Shown: positions 43,029 through 52,202, numbered from the stretch's first letter. The stretch is 64,000 nucleotides of DNA from Bacteroidales bacterium (GCA_030654075.1 JAURYB010000079.1:18192-82191), one strand, 5' to 3'. Notes: generated by a model not told the origin, from the letters alone. Program-made: numbers and translations.

Positions 43029-44414
43029 ATGAGCGATTCCTATACCAAGTTTGTTACTGATAGCGAAAAAACAGCATTTGATAAAGTGCACCGGGCAATA
43101 CTTGCATATAATATTTCTCGCTACGATGCTGCTGTTGTAAAAGGAAAGGAACAATATAGCAATCTTGAATTAGCTAAAAATCGTGCTGCGCATATTAAAA
43201 ACAAAGTAATTACGGATATGCCTAAGTACCTTGTGGATTTCGAAGCCTCTTTTCAATCGCGGGGTGGTAAGGTAATATGGGCCCAGGATGGTGCCGAGGC
43301 TGTTAGCGAAGTGCTTAAAATTGTCAAAAAACAGCAGGCTAAGCACATCGTTAAGAGCAAAACTATGGTTACCGAGGAAATTTCGTTAAACGAACATCTC
43401 GAAAAAGCCGGTATTGAATCACTTGAAACAGACCTTGGTGAATATATCGTTCAGCTTGCAGGAGAAAAACCCTACCATATTGTTACCCCGGCCATGCACA
43501 AATCGAAAGAGCAGGTGGCCCAGCTTTTCAACGAAAAATTTGGTTTGGATGCCGATAGTACACCTCAGCAAATAACAGCCTATGTCCGGAATTTGTTACG
43601 CGAGAAATTTTTTAATGCTGATATTGGAATTACGGGCGCTAATTTCCTGGTAGCTGATATCGGAGCTGTGTGTCTGACCGAAAATGAAGGCAATGCTTTG
43701 ATGAGCATGTCGTTTCCCAAAGTGCATATTGTAATTGCCGGAATTGAAAAACTTATTCCAAAACTCCGTGACCTGGATCTGTTCTGGCCTTTGCTGGCAA
43801 CACACGGAACCGGGCAGAATATGACCGTTTATAATTCAATTATTACAGGTCCGCGGCAGGAAGGTGAAAACGATGGTCCTGAAGAAATGTATGTAATTCT
43901 TCTTGATAATAACCGCACCGAAATACTGGCTCATAAAAACCAGCGCCGTGCTTTGGGTTGTATTCGCTGCGGTGCCTGCCTCAATGTTTGTCCTGTGTAT
44001 AAAAGCATTGGTGGACACGCTTACGGAACCACTTACAGCGGACCGATAGGAGCCGTTATTACACCCTGGATGCGCGGAATGAAAGATTTTAAACATCTTA
44101 GTTTTGCCTCATCACTTTGCGGTGCCTGTACCGAAGTTTGCCCGGTGAAAATAAACCTCCACGAACTGTTGCTATACAACCGCAACGACTCGGTAAAGGA
44201 AGGCTTTGCCAGCCGTTTTGATAAAACTGTGATGTATGCGTACAAAACAGCTATGGGCAAACGCAAATACATTGATATGCTCAGCGGTAAAAACAAGAAT
44301 AAAGCTCTCAAAAAGTTTTTTGCCGCAGCCTGGGGCCCACGCCGTGAACTGCCTGAAGTTGCGCCAAAAAGTTTTAAAGAGCTTTGGGATGAGCGGAGAG
44401 AAGGGAAGAAATAA
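43029..44414 (+). CDS. LutB-like iron-sulfur protein (lactate utilization type)
   Basis: The 461-residue protein has an N-terminal LUD domain (AHIKNKVITDMPKYLVDFEASFQSRGGKVIWAQDGAEAV, GITGANFLVADIGAVCLTENEGNALM) and two 4Fe-4S motifs, Cys311/314/317/321 (CIRCGACLNVCPVY) and LCGACTEVCPVKINL, in the order of LutB. LutB works with LutA and LutC in lactate oxidation, with electrons going to the quinone pool. LutA and LutC genes are not next to it, so the exact substrate is uncertain. Confidence 0.9.
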   Translation: MSDSYTKFVTDSEKTAFDKVHRAILAYNISRYDAAVVKGKEQYSNLELAKNRAAHIKNKVITDMPKYLVDFEASFQSRGGKVIWAQDGAEAVSEVLKIVKKQQAKHIVKSKTMVTEEISLNEHLEKAGIESLETDLGEYIVQLAGEKPYHIVTPAMHKSKEQVAQLFNEKFGLDADSTPQQITAYVRNLLREKFFNADIGITGANFLVADIGAVCLTENEGNALMSMSFPKVHIVIAGIEKLIPKLRDLDLFWPLLATHGTGQNMTVYNSIITGPRQEGENDGPEEMYVILLDNNRTEILAHKNQRRALGCIRCGACLNVCPVYKSIGGHAYGTTYSGPIGAVITPWMRGMKDFKHLSFASSLCGACTEVCPVKINLHELLLYNRNDSVKEGFASRFDKTVMYAYKTAMGKRKYIDMLSGKNKNKALKKFFAAAWGPRRELPEVAPKSFKELWDERREGKK

Positions 44415-44425
44415 GCCTTCGGATC

Positions 44426-46228
44426 CTAGTCAACCAGAACAGTCTTATCTTTAGGTGATTTTACCGAATATTTCAGAATCACCTGCTTTGTTTCGTTTGG
44501 TTTTAAATCAATTGTCCAAACGACTTTCCCGGTATTTTCATTCATAACGCCACCGGAAAGTTCGAGTGTTTCTACTTGTATTTCTTTATTGGACGAAACC
44601 GGAACCTGGTCAAACAGTTTTGCCTTGATTGCATAAGGCTTATTGTTACGCATGGTTAATTTCCAGGCATAGGTTGCTTTTTTGTTGGAACCTATAAATT
44701 CCGATTGCGAGAATTCCTTAATTTTCTCCCTGTTTACACTGATATTATTATCAATACCAAATGATATTTCTAAAGTATCGCTGAACTGCTGGGTATTGAT
44801 CCGGGATTTGCCGACGTATGAATTTTCCAGGTAAATATTTGCTTCACCATCCATTAAATCCGCTTTATACCAATCGCTTATTTTAGCGACCAGGTATACG
44901 TTTTTGGATAATTTAGGAATGGATTGATATTCATAGGTTGCGTTTAACTGTGTTTCCCTGAACGTTATCGAATTAAGTTTGCTATCAGAGTTTACGGATT
45001 GCGGAGCATCAACAATATATTCATTTGAAGTCTCATTTTTAGCGGTTACAGTTAAAGGAACATCTGATTCATCCGATTCTTGTTTTGTAGTAATAACAAT
45101 AACTCCTTTCGAACCCCTTGAACCATATAATGCTGTAGCAGAAGCACCCTTTAACACATCCATTTTTTCGATGTTGTCCGGATCCAGATAAGAGACATCC
45201 GTCTGTTCAACTCCATCAACAACATAAAGTGGCGTATCGTTACCATTAAGTGAGGCAATTCCTCTGATTTTTATTTCTGATGTGGCGCCAACTGAGCCGG
45301 CATTATTCGAAAGTTGAATACCTGCTGCTCTTCCCAATAAAGCATTATTAGAATAACCTGGATAATAAAACTGCAGGTAATTTGCATTCAGATAAGGGAT
45401 TTGAGCAGAAATATTGGTTTTGGCTGTTGCAAGTTTTAGATCCACATTCTTCCAGTCCACACCCGTATTCTGGCTGATATTTGCTTTAAATGAAACAGTC
45501 AGTGGTTTGTTATTATCCACAAAACGAATGTCGTATGAAGGATACCAGCTTGCATTATCAACGAGGTAGTCCAATTTAATAGTTGAGTTTTGCGCTTTTT
45601 TTGCATCTACCATTATTGTAATAGTGCCTGATGGAAGCTCACTTTTCGAATTTAAAGTGCTGAGTTGATTTTCGAGTTTTTCGGTTTCTTTGGTGTAGTC
45701 CTTTATCAGGCGTTTTCTTTTCAGGACTTCAAGGGAGTATTTCTCAAAATTCTCACCATAAATCAGGTTTAACGATTTGAAAACCTCCGGATTAACCGCC
45801 TGGTCCTTTCCGGTAATACTTTTATTTGCTTTCAGAAATTCCAGTTTCTCGGTCAGGATTTTTATCCAGGTTTCTTCATCTTCAATTTTATCCTGGTATT
45901 GTTGAATCCCGGCATTCAGATCGTTGATTTCTTTGGTTTTTTCAAGCTGATTCAGGTAATCATTCTGTAGCTGAACATTCAAAATAGTATAATTGCCATC
46001 GCCATCTACCCGTATGCTCTCTTTGTTTATATAGGGAGAAAGGTTTTTAAACGCCAGCAGGGATTTGCCCTGCTGTATATCGAAAGTCGCGGTTCTTTCA
46101 ACCTGTGCTCCTGAGGAATAAACAGTTACATTCGAAATTTTTGACTTAATTTCTTTTTCTGTCTGAGCAATTGAAAATGATTGAAATGCAATCATACTGA
46201 TCACAAGTGCAGTTGTGGCCTTTTTCAT
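44426..46228 (-). CDS. DUF4139 (MuiA-like) exported protein with an embedded SusC-type plug segment
   Basis: The 600-residue exported protein (signal peptide ends ...FQSFSIAQ) has an N-terminal DUF4140-type part (KISNVTVYSSGAQVERTATFDIQQGKSLLAFKNLSPYI), a coiled coil (about 90-180) and a DUF4139 body (LDYLVDNASWYPSYDIRFVD ... VVWTIDLKPNETKQVILKYSVKSP), as in MuiA mucoidy-inhibitor relatives. Between about residues 303 and 383 it carries a SusC/RagA plug signature: IRGIASLNGNDTPLYVVDGV, DNIEKMDVLKGASATALYGS, GVIVITTK. No barrel follows; the DUF4139 body resumes afterwards. It is monocistronic. Confidence 0.85.
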   Translation of the reverse strand: MKKATTALVISMIAFQSFSIAQTEKEIKSKISNVTVYSSGAQVERTATFDIQQGKSLLAFKNLSPYINKESIRVDGDGNYTILNVQLQNDYLNQLEKTKEINDLNAGIQQYQDKIEDEETWIKILTEKLEFLKANKSITGKDQAVNPEVFKSLNLIYGENFEKYSLEVLKRKRLIKDYTKETEKLENQLSTLNSKSELPSGTITIMVDAKKAQNSTIKLDYLVDNASWYPSYDIRFVDNNKPLTVSFKANISQNTGVDWKNVDLKLATAKTNISAQIPYLNANYLQFYYPGYSNNALLGRAAGIQLSNNAGSVGATSEIKIRGIASLNGNDTPLYVVDGVEQTDVSYLDPDNIEKMDVLKGASATALYGSRGSKGVIVITTKQESDESDVPLTVTAKNETSNEYIVDAPQSVNSDSKLNSITFRETQLNATYEYQSIPKLSKNVYLVAKISDWYKADLMDGEANIYLENSYVGKSRINTQQFSDTLEISFGIDNNISVNREKIKEFSQSEFIGSNKKATYAWKLTMRNNKPYAIKAKLFDQVPVSSNKEIQVETLELSGGVMNENTGKVVWTIDLKPNETKQVILKYSVKSPKDKTVLVD

Positions 46229-46322
46229 ACTTCTAATATTTAAATGAATTTAAGATTGAAACCTAAGTACAATATTAAATCAAAATACATGCCAGAAATA
46301 ATTCAAAATGATAAGCTTAAGC

Positions 46323-47570
46323 CTAACTTTTCCGCCTTCCCGGATTACCCGGATTACCCGGTTTTCCTCCGCCTTTTCGTTTTCCTCCAAATTTCCGCCC
46401 TTCATCTTTCCGCCTGATTTTGGGATTGTAAACCGGCGTTTCGCCATACTCTTCAGCGACAGGAGATTTTTCAACTTCGCGTTCGAGTAAGGTTTCGATG
46501 GCGCCAAACCGCTGCTGATCGCGTTCGTTAATAAAAGTCACAGCAGTTCCTTCAGCGGAAGCACGTGCTGTACGGCCGATACGGTGAATATAATCTTCGG
46601 CATCGTGAGGAACGTCGTAGTTAATAACCATATCAATATCCTCAATATCAATACCGCGGGAAACAATATCTGTTGCAACAAGCACAGGAATATCGCCGCT
46701 TTTAAAACGGATAATTACATTTTCGCGTGCTGACTGTTCGAGGGTGGAGTGTATTTCCTCGGCTTTTATACCGGTTTTCTTGAGTTCATGGTATAGCTGA
46801 CGGGTTTTTTCCTTGGTGGAACAGAAAATCAAAACCCGCTTCATTACTGTTTCTTTCAGCAGCATTTTAATAAGCGGAATTTTCTGAGTATCGTAAACTA
46901 CATAGGCTTTTTGAACGATTTTTTCGGCTGGTTTCGACATGGCAATATTGATCTCGAACGGATCGTGCAGTATCTGTTTTGCCAGGTGACGTATTTTAGA
47001 CGGCATGGTAGCCGAAAACATCAGGTTTTGGCGTTTCTTGGGCAGGTAAGATAGGATTTTCAGAATATCCTCGTGAAATCCCATATCCAGCATACGGTCG
47101 GCTTCGTCGAGGATCAGGAATTTTAGTTCAGGGAATTTGATATAGCCCATATTGAGATGAGCCATCAGGCGGCCCGGCGTACAAACGATCAGGTCAGCAC
47201 CTTCGGTCAGAGCCTGTTTTTCACGTGAAAATACGGTTCCGTCGGTTCCTCCGTAAATGGCGATTGAGCTGACTTTTGTGTAATATGAGAATCCCTCCAT
47301 CTGCTGATCAATCTGCAGGGCAAGTTCGCGGGTCGGTACAATTACCATGGCTTTCACCTGGTTATCGTGTGGCATAGCCGAAAGTTTTTCGATTACCGGA
47401 AGTAAAAAAGCGGCGGTTTTGCCAGTTCCGGTTTGTGCCGAAGCGATTAAATCGCGTCCTGCAAGTATAACCGGTATTGCTGATTCCTGTACAGGAGTTG
47501 CTTCCTGGTAGCCTATTGCTTCAATGCCTTCCATTAGGGTGGGGCTGAAGCCGAATGTTGAAAAGTTCAA
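46323..47570 (-). CDS. DEAD-box RNA helicase, RhlE-like
   Basis: ATP-dependent RNA helicase of 415 residues. Motifs in order: the Q-motif region (FSTFGFSPTLMEGIEAIGYQEATPVQESAIP), Walker A SAQTGTGKTAAF, PTRELALQ, DEAD box LDEADRMLDMGFHEDI, SATMP, ARENVIIRFKSGDIPVLVATDIVSRGIDIEDIDMVINYD, and HRIGRTAR. The C-terminus is a basic Gly/Lys/Arg-rich tail (KRKGGGKPGNPGNPGRRKS), typical for RNA binding. It is likely involved in ribosome assembly or cold adaptation. Confidence 0.95.
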   Translation of the reverse strand: MNFSTFGFSPTLMEGIEAIGYQEATPVQESAIPVILAGRDLIASAQTGTGKTAAFLLPVIEKLSAMPHDNQVKAMVIVPTRELALQIDQQMEGFSYYTKVSSIAIYGGTDGTVFSREKQALTEGADLIVCTPGRLMAHLNMGYIKFPELKFLILDEADRMLDMGFHEDILKILSYLPKKRQNLMFSATMPSKIRHLAKQILHDPFEINIAMSKPAEKIVQKAYVVYDTQKIPLIKMLLKETVMKRVLIFCSTKEKTRQLYHELKKTGIKAEEIHSTLEQSARENVIIRFKSGDIPVLVATDIVSRGIDIEDIDMVINYDVPHDAEDYIHRIGRTARASAEGTAVTFINERDQQRFGAIETLLEREVEKSPVAEEYGETPVYNPKIRRKDEGRKFGGKRKGGGKPGNPGNPGRRKS

Positions 47571-47600
47571 TGTATTTAAGTTAAATTGTTGTTTTTAATG

Positions 47601-47669
47601 AATAGAGGGGCGAGGGGAGACAAGGCGAGTGGGAGAGTGGGAGAAAGGTGCGAAACAGAGAAAGGGCAA
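47601..47669. repeat. Purine-rich intergenic tract, copy c
   Basis: A/G-rich plus-strand sequence with GAGGGGCGAGGGGAGACAAGG-like order cut here into GAGGGGCGAGGGG and GTGGGAGAGTGGGAG units, between the BRO-N gene and the helicase gene. Related to 21968-22013 and 24644-24708. Confidence 0.4.
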
Positions 47670-47677
47670 GTTTCCGA

Positions 47678-48526
47678 TTAATCACTCAATTCCTTATTTT
47701 TAGCTTCCTGAAGTGATTTTGCATTTTGGGTTGTTACCACCTTTTTTCCCGTAGTTTTTTCCAATTGAAGGCGGGCGGCTTTTGCTACTTCACCTCCTTT
47801 TCGGGCAATGGTTTTATTTTCGTTGAAAGTCTCTGGCTTTTTATCCTTTGAAATCTCGGTAGTTGATGCTTCCGCGAGCATATTCAATACCAATTCAAGG
47901 TTTGTCATATTGTCGCGGAGGTTTCCCTTTTTAAGGTCTTTGTGATTTTTATATTGTTTTACGCTTAATCCGCTCCAGGCTTTCGTAATTTCATCGGTTA
48001 GGATTGCATATTCCTGGCCTTTTTTAACACCACGCTCATCCCATTCGTCAGTGAGTTCTTTTCGGATTTCAATGCTTTTTAAACGTTGGTTAACCCATTC
48101 CTTGCTGTATCCTTTTTTAAGATAAGTTACCATTAATCGGTCAAAGCCAATTTCAGGATCTTCAATTTCGTCGATTCGTTCGCGGCCGGCTTTTGCGAGC
48201 CAGAGTTTAAACGGTTCGGCTTTAGGAGAAGGAATGGATTGAACAAGACGAAAAAGTTGTTCGGTATCTGCAACATCAGTTTCTCTTTGCTTTCCATCTT
48301 CAGCTTCCAATTTCAACCGGTTACAATTTGTAACCGTTTCATTTCCCTCTTTTAAAAGACGGCTTTTTAATACTTTCCAGTAATTTCTTGCTCCTTGATG
48401 ATGGGGTTGGTTAGTAAGAATTGATACTACATCAACAATAGAAAAATACCATTTTTCTTCATCGTCATCCCAAACGGACCGGATTTTTTTTGATTCGAAA
48501 AGCTTTATGGCTGTGTCCTTATTCAT
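47678..48526 (-). CDS. BRO-N domain protein (DinD / phage antirepressor-like)
   Basis: The 282-residue protein begins with a BRO-N type DNA-binding domain (IKLFESKKIRSVWDDDEEKWYFSIVDVVSILT, YWKVLKSRLLKEGNE). The middle follows the DinD/antirepressor pattern (SIPSPKAEPFKLWLAKAGRERIDEIEDPEIGFDRLMVTYLKKGYSKEWVNQRLKSIEIRKELTDEWDERGVKKGQEYAILTDEI, read across several helices), and a Lys-rich C-terminus follows. Proteins of this type are spread by phages and also occur as stand-alone, DNA-damage-linked chromosomal genes. No phage genes are nearby. Confidence 0.85.
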   Translation of the reverse strand: MNKDTAIKLFESKKIRSVWDDDEEKWYFSIVDVVSILTNQPHHQGARNYWKVLKSRLLKEGNETVTNCNRLKLEAEDGKQRETDVADTEQLFRLVQSIPSPKAEPFKLWLAKAGRERIDEIEDPEIGFDRLMVTYLKKGYSKEWVNQRLKSIEIRKELTDEWDERGVKKGQEYAILTDEITKAWSGLSVKQYKNHKDLKKGNLRDNMTNLELVLNMLAEASTTEISKDKKPETFNENKTIARKGGEVAKAARLQLEKTTGKKVVTTQNAKSLQEAKNKELSD

Positions 48527-48679
48527 GATTTCAAAATGATTTTAAATGCTTAAATATAAGCTTTTAAAACGTGATTTACGATAAAAATCCAGATGAAAAT
48601 GCACCTGAAATGAAAGAGAATAAACTGTCCGTTTTTTACGGACAGTTCACATTTCCATATTTACCGCCCCCGAAATTAC

Positions 48680-49558
48680 TCAAAATTGCCGGATAATCTG
48701 CAATACTTGTCGCGCATAGCTGCCACCGAACAGGTTAACATGTACCAGCAACGGATAAAGGTTAAAAATATCCATTCGTTTTTGCCAGTCCTTTTCCATG
48801 GGCCAGGCATGGTTATACGCATGATAAAATTCCGGCTGAAATCCTCCAAAAAGCTGTGTCATGGCGATATCCGCTTCGCGATGTCCGTAATAAACAGCAG
48901 GATCAACCAGGCAAGGTGAACCACTGGCGGTAATCATATAATTCCCGCTCCAGAGATCTCCATGAATCAGTGCGGGTTGGTCGACAGGAATAATATCAGG
49001 CAATGTGTTGAAAAGTGAATCAAAATAGCGTGTTTCACTTTGGCTGAAAGCGCCTTTGTTGCGTGCTTCTTTCAGCTGCGGTTCGATGCGCTCAGAGATA
49101 AAAAAACCGAAAAAATCGGGATGAGGAGTATTTTTCTGAACCAGTGACCCGATATAATTATCATGATCAAGACCGAAATACTCATTTGTATTGCGATGTA
49201 AATCAGCCAGTTTCGTTCCGAAATCATCCCAGAAATTACGAGAGCTTACACCTGTTTCAATGTATCGAAGCAAGATATAAGCATATTCTCCGGTTTCGGC
49301 TGAACTTATCACTTCGGGAATTTCAATAGTTTTTGTATCAGCCAGAATTTTTAGCCCGGCAGCTTCTTTTTCGAACATTCCGGGATAAGTGGATGCTGAA
49401 TTATATTTAATAAAAAACTTACTAATATTGGTTTTTAACGAACAGGCTTCATTTATACAACCTCCGCCAATGGAACGGATTTCGGAAATTTCGATCTGTT
49501 TTTTGAACTGAGCGCTCAGGGTTGATTCGACAGCTTTTTTCAGTTCATCCGGAAGCAT
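48680..49558 (-). CDS. Fructosamine/ketosamine-3-kinase family protein
   Basis: The 292-residue protein has the family pattern: GGCINEACSLKTNISKFFIKYN near the N-terminus with the ATP-binding Lys, FEKEAAGLKIL, LLRYIETG, LHGDLWSGNY-like catalytic loop (LIHGDLWSGNYMI) and the metal-binding DPAVYYGHREADIAMTQLFGGF. Such kinases phosphorylate sugar adducts on proteins as a deglycation repair step. It is alone here. Confidence 0.92.
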   Translation of the reverse strand: MLPDELKKAVESTLSAQFKKQIEISEIRSIGGGCINEACSLKTNISKFFIKYNSASTYPGMFEKEAAGLKILADTKTIEIPEVISSAETGEYAYILLRYIETGVSSRNFWDDFGTKLADLHRNTNEYFGLDHDNYIGSLVQKNTPHPDFFGFFISERIEPQLKEARNKGAFSQSETRYFDSLFNTLPDIIPVDQPALIHGDLWSGNYMITASGSPCLVDPAVYYGHREADIAMTQLFGGFQPEFYHAYNHAWPMEKDWQKRMDIFNLYPLLVHVNLFGGSYARQVLQIIRQF

Positions 49559-49783
49559 TTGAATAGGATTCTAAATTCATACGGGATATTCAATTTTTTA
49601 AAAACTTGCTTTAATTGTGGAGCTGATCCATATTTTACAGAGCAGAAAGTAGAAGAAAGCATCGGGGCGAATATAAAATAAAACACTCTCGTATGGAATC
49701 TTATGGGAGCACAACTCCAACCAATGACTCTAACCTTGCCTTTTAACCATCAGCAAACTTGTTGGTTCCAATTTGTAATTGGT

Positions 49784-50383
49784 TCAATCCAGGGATTTCA
49801 AAATACTCTGAGCCCATAAATTGATGTCATCGTACGCTTTTTCCAGAATTCCATTTGTAGCTCTGAATAATAGTTTGGGTTCGGCATATTCCACCGAATT
49901 GTCATATACATAGAGCCTATCCAAAGCAGGTGCAATTGCGCTGCAATTAGCAATAGATTTATTAAAACGGCTTATAATTTTTGTTATGGGAACATCGTGT
50001 CCCCCTTCCATAACGCGGTGTGCAATACGCGATGCATTTATTGCCGGGCTGTCAGTTCCAACAAAAAAGAGACGAATAAAATATCCGGCATCTTTTGCTC
50101 TTCTAATAAAATCAAGTTTATCCGGTGCTGATAATACGGTTTCAAACAACAATCCTTCTTTTTTAAGCAGGCATGCTTCTCTCAATTCCGCTGCCCGGTT
50201 CGCAGCTTTAAGTACATCCTCCGCTGAATTCCAATCGCCAAAATCATCCCGTGCAATATTGTCAGGATTAATATACGCACAGTTTTCAATCCATTGATGT
50301 TCTAGAATTTTACCGGTGACCGATGTTTTGCCTGAACCATTTGGACCGGCAATAATTATCAGTTTTGGCTTTTCGTTGTTCAT
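49784..50383 (-). CDS. Zeta-toxin-like P-loop kinase
   Basis: The 199-residue protein has Walker A GPNGSGKTS at residues 13-21 and the zeta-toxin/ATP-binding layout with FETVLSAPDKLDFIRRAKDAGYFIRLFFVGTDSPAINASRIAHRVMEGGHDVP; the 'INASRI..R...GGHDVP' stretch is the usual substrate-side signature of the family. Zeta toxins phosphorylate UDP-N-acetylglucosamine, but many chromosomal relatives have unknown targets. It overlaps the small upstream gene by 4 bases, as in toxin-antitoxin pairs. Confidence 0.85.
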   Translation of the reverse strand: MNNEKPKLIIIAGPNGSGKTSVTGKILEHQWIENCAYINPDNIARDDFGDWNSAEDVLKAANRAAELREACLLKKEGLLFETVLSAPDKLDFIRRAKDAGYFIRLFFVGTDSPAINASRIAHRVMEGGHDVPITKIISRFNKSIANCSAIAPALDRLYVYDNSVEYAEPKLLFRATNGILEKAYDDINLWAQSILKSLD

Positions 50384-50571
50384 TTAGGATCAGTATTATA
50401 AATGGACCGAAGTTTTTTAGCCTGAAGTAACAATTGTTCAAGTTGGAGAAAAAATTGTTTATTGGCTTTTTCGGCTTTCAGCTTAGCTTCAATTGCAACT
50501 TCCCTCATCAACAATTGCAATTGCTTATCAGAAGGTTCCTTATCGGATATAAATTTATAATTGATTTTCAT
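50380..50571 (-). CDS. Small hypothetical partner of the zeta-like gene
   Basis: A 63-residue, charged, helical protein (LQLLMREVAIEAKLKAEKANKQFFLQLEQLLLQA). It overlaps the zeta-like gene by 4 bases and would be made first, as expected for an antitoxin. A TACTTTTG promoter element (50589-50596) lies 18 bases upstream. The antitoxin role is inferred only from position and size. Confidence 0.65.
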   Translation of the reverse strand: MKINYKFISDKEPSDKQLQLLMREVAIEAKLKAEKANKQFFLQLEQLLLQAKKLRSIYNTDPK

Positions 50572-50588
50572 TGTAAACTACTTTATTA

Positions 50589-50596
50589 CAAAAGTA
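50589..50596 (-). promoter_or_regulatory. -7 element TACTTTTG for the zeta-like pair
   Basis: Perfect TAnnTTTG on the minus strand. The transcript would have a leader of only about 14 bases. Confidence 0.5.
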
Positions 50597-50842
50597 AGCT
50601 TTTCCTGTTTTCGGGTACCAGATTTCTTGAAATATGCTACTTTCCGGTAGTACTTGTCTCTTTAAATGGAAGTGTCTAAATAGCTGTTATTCAGCGGCAA
50701 ACTTACTTGTTGTGCTTAAATTATTAACTCTTTGGCAGTCAGTGGATGATACGTGCTTAGATGTGAACGAAGGTTTTTATGCCTGAAAGAATTACAACTC
50801 CGCATTAACTGGGCATTTTAGCGGAATTAATTAGGAATTTGA

Positions 50843-50883
50843 AGATAAAAAAAATCATTTTGCAGGTGTCAGCAAAATGATTT
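50843..50883 (-). terminator. Terminator after the sigma/anti-sigma operon
   Basis: Stem AAATCATTTTGC / GCAAAATGATTT with an eight-base loop. On the minus strand it is followed by eight T. It lies 24 bases after the stop codon at 50907. The remaining gap (50597-50842) shows nothing else. Confidence 0.8.
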
Positions 50884-50906
50884 AATTCTTTTAAGGAAAA
50901 TTAGAA

Positions 50907-51344
50907 TTAGCTCTTTGCACGATCAGTCTGAGGCTTATGGCTTATAACCTGGTCGAAAACAGAAACCAGCAGAATAGCAACAGAAACCGGGATAAAGTAA
51001 GCATATTTGCCAAGCGCGCCTATTTTGCCGAACATTTGTCCAACCCATACGGCACCTTCAGTAACCAGGTTGCCTGCCATTTGTGCGGCGGAGGTTCCAA
51101 CCATTTTAACATCAAAATCAAATACGGTCCATGCGGGGAAGATCAGCATCATTATAGCAACGCCTGCTGCAATAGCAAGAATTCCATACTGGTATGTGAT
51201 CATCCATTTTTTAACAGGCTCAGGTTGTGCGGCGAGCAGGCGATCCATGATACGCGCACTGAATCCTTCCGAAGGCTTGTCGAGCCTTGTGCGGCTGACA
51301 ATGCGACGGATCGCTTCATCGTGGTTGTTTTTATCTTTTGTCAT
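50907..51344 (-). CDS. Membrane protein, probable anti-sigma partner
   Basis: The 145-residue protein has an N-terminal cytoplasmic helical part (EAIRRIVSRTRLDKPSEGFSARIMDRLL) and two membrane segments (about 50-70 and 112-131). It is encoded about 100 bases downstream of the ECF sigma gene on the same strand, so an anti-sigma or sensor role is likely. No zinc-binding HxxxCxxC motif is present. Family not recognised. Confidence 0.7.
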   Translation of the reverse strand: MTKDKNNHDEAIRRIVSRTRLDKPSEGFSARIMDRLLAAQPEPVKKWMITYQYGILAIAAGVAIMMLIFPAWTVFDFDVKMVGTSAAQMAGNLVTEGAVWVGQMFGKIGALGKYAYFIPVSVAILLVSVFDQVISHKPQTDRAKS

Positions 51345-51345
51345 G

Positions 51346-51417
51346 GTTCAAAGTTCAAAGGCTCAAGGGTTCAAAAGTTCAAGGGTTCAAAGGTTTAAAA
51401 GTTCAAGGGTTGAAAGG
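51346..51417. repeat. Octamer tandem repeat GTTCAAAG/GTTCAAGG, about nine units
   Basis: Nine consecutive 8-base units of GTTCAAnn with small variations (GTTCAAAG, GCTCAAGG, GTTCAAAA, GTTTAAAA, GTTGAAAG) fill most of the gap between the sigma and anti-sigma genes. Confidence 0.75.
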
Positions 51418-51447
51418 AACAGGAAGAAGTGCAAAGTTACATAATTT

Positions 51448-52017
51448 TTAAAACACTGTTTCCATTTTCATCTTCGATTGCAGTTCGTCATAAAGCTTCT
51501 TTCGGATCCGGAACAGTTTTACTTTTACGTTCGACACGCTCAGCCCGGTGATCTGGCTGATATCGTCGATTGTATTTTCTTTCAGATAAAAGAGCGTAAC
51601 AATTGCACCTTCATCGGCAGGCAGGTTATTGATGGCTTCATTTACCAGTTTACTCTGGAGTTCGGCATCAAGTGTATCAAGGTTTTCAAAAATTTCGTCT
51701 TCGGTTGTATCACTTACCACACGTTCGTCGAGCTGTGTAAAATCCTGTTTTTTCCGGCGGGTGTGCGAAATGGCTGCATTATAAACTATGCGGTACAGCC
51801 AGGTACTGAATTTTGAATCCCCTTTAAAAGAACGTAATGATTGAAAAGCTTTCACAAAAGAATCCTGGGCAATCTCCTCGGCATCTTCACGGCTCCGAAC
51901 AATTTTATTGGCAATGGTGAAAGCCATATCACTGTGTTTTTCAACCAGAACGGCGAATGCCGCAGTATTTCCTGCAAGCACTCTCTGCACGTGAAAAATA
52001 TCGTCCTGTTCTTTCAT
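51448..52017 (-). CDS. ECF-type RNA polymerase sigma factor
   Basis: The 189-residue protein has region 2 (AFAVLVEKHSDMAFTIANKIVRSREDAEEIAQDSFVKAFQSLRSFKGDSKFSTWLYRIVYNAAISHTRRKK) and region 4 (INNLPADEGAIVTLFYLKENTIDDISQITGLSVSNVKVKLFRIRKKLYDEL) in the standard order, joined by an acidic linker. It is followed by a probable membrane anti-sigma partner and diverges from a DUF6249-type gene that could be part of the same regulon. A TACTTTTG element (52203-52210) may be its promoter. Confidence 0.95.
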   Translation of the reverse strand: MKEQDDIFHVQRVLAGNTAAFAVLVEKHSDMAFTIANKIVRSREDAEEIAQDSFVKAFQSLRSFKGDSKFSTWLYRIVYNAAISHTRRKKQDFTQLDERVVSDTTEDEIFENLDTLDAELQSKLVNEAINNLPADEGAIVTLFYLKENTIDDISQITGLSVSNVKVKLFRIRKKLYDELQSKMKMETVF

Positions 52018-52202
52018 GTGGTAGTATGACGCAGCTTGTTGAAAAAGGTTACATCCAATATATACAAGAAGTGTGGTGTTAACGAGGTTAAAAAAGGAAA
52101 AATTTAATGCTATAATAAAAAAGGAAAAAGCAGTAAAAATAACAGATGTGTTAAGCGTTTGTTTTGCTGGTTAAAGGTATTCTTGTCAATAAAAGATTAT
52201 TT

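Noticed and set aside
45085..45320. A separate SusC-type receptor fragment
   Set aside because: The plug signature is in frame inside one continuous 600-codon gene with DUF4139 sequence on both sides.
47678..48526. Prophage remnant because of the BRO-N/antirepressor-like gene
   Set aside because: No phage structural, integrase or lysis genes are near; neighbours are housekeeping genes.
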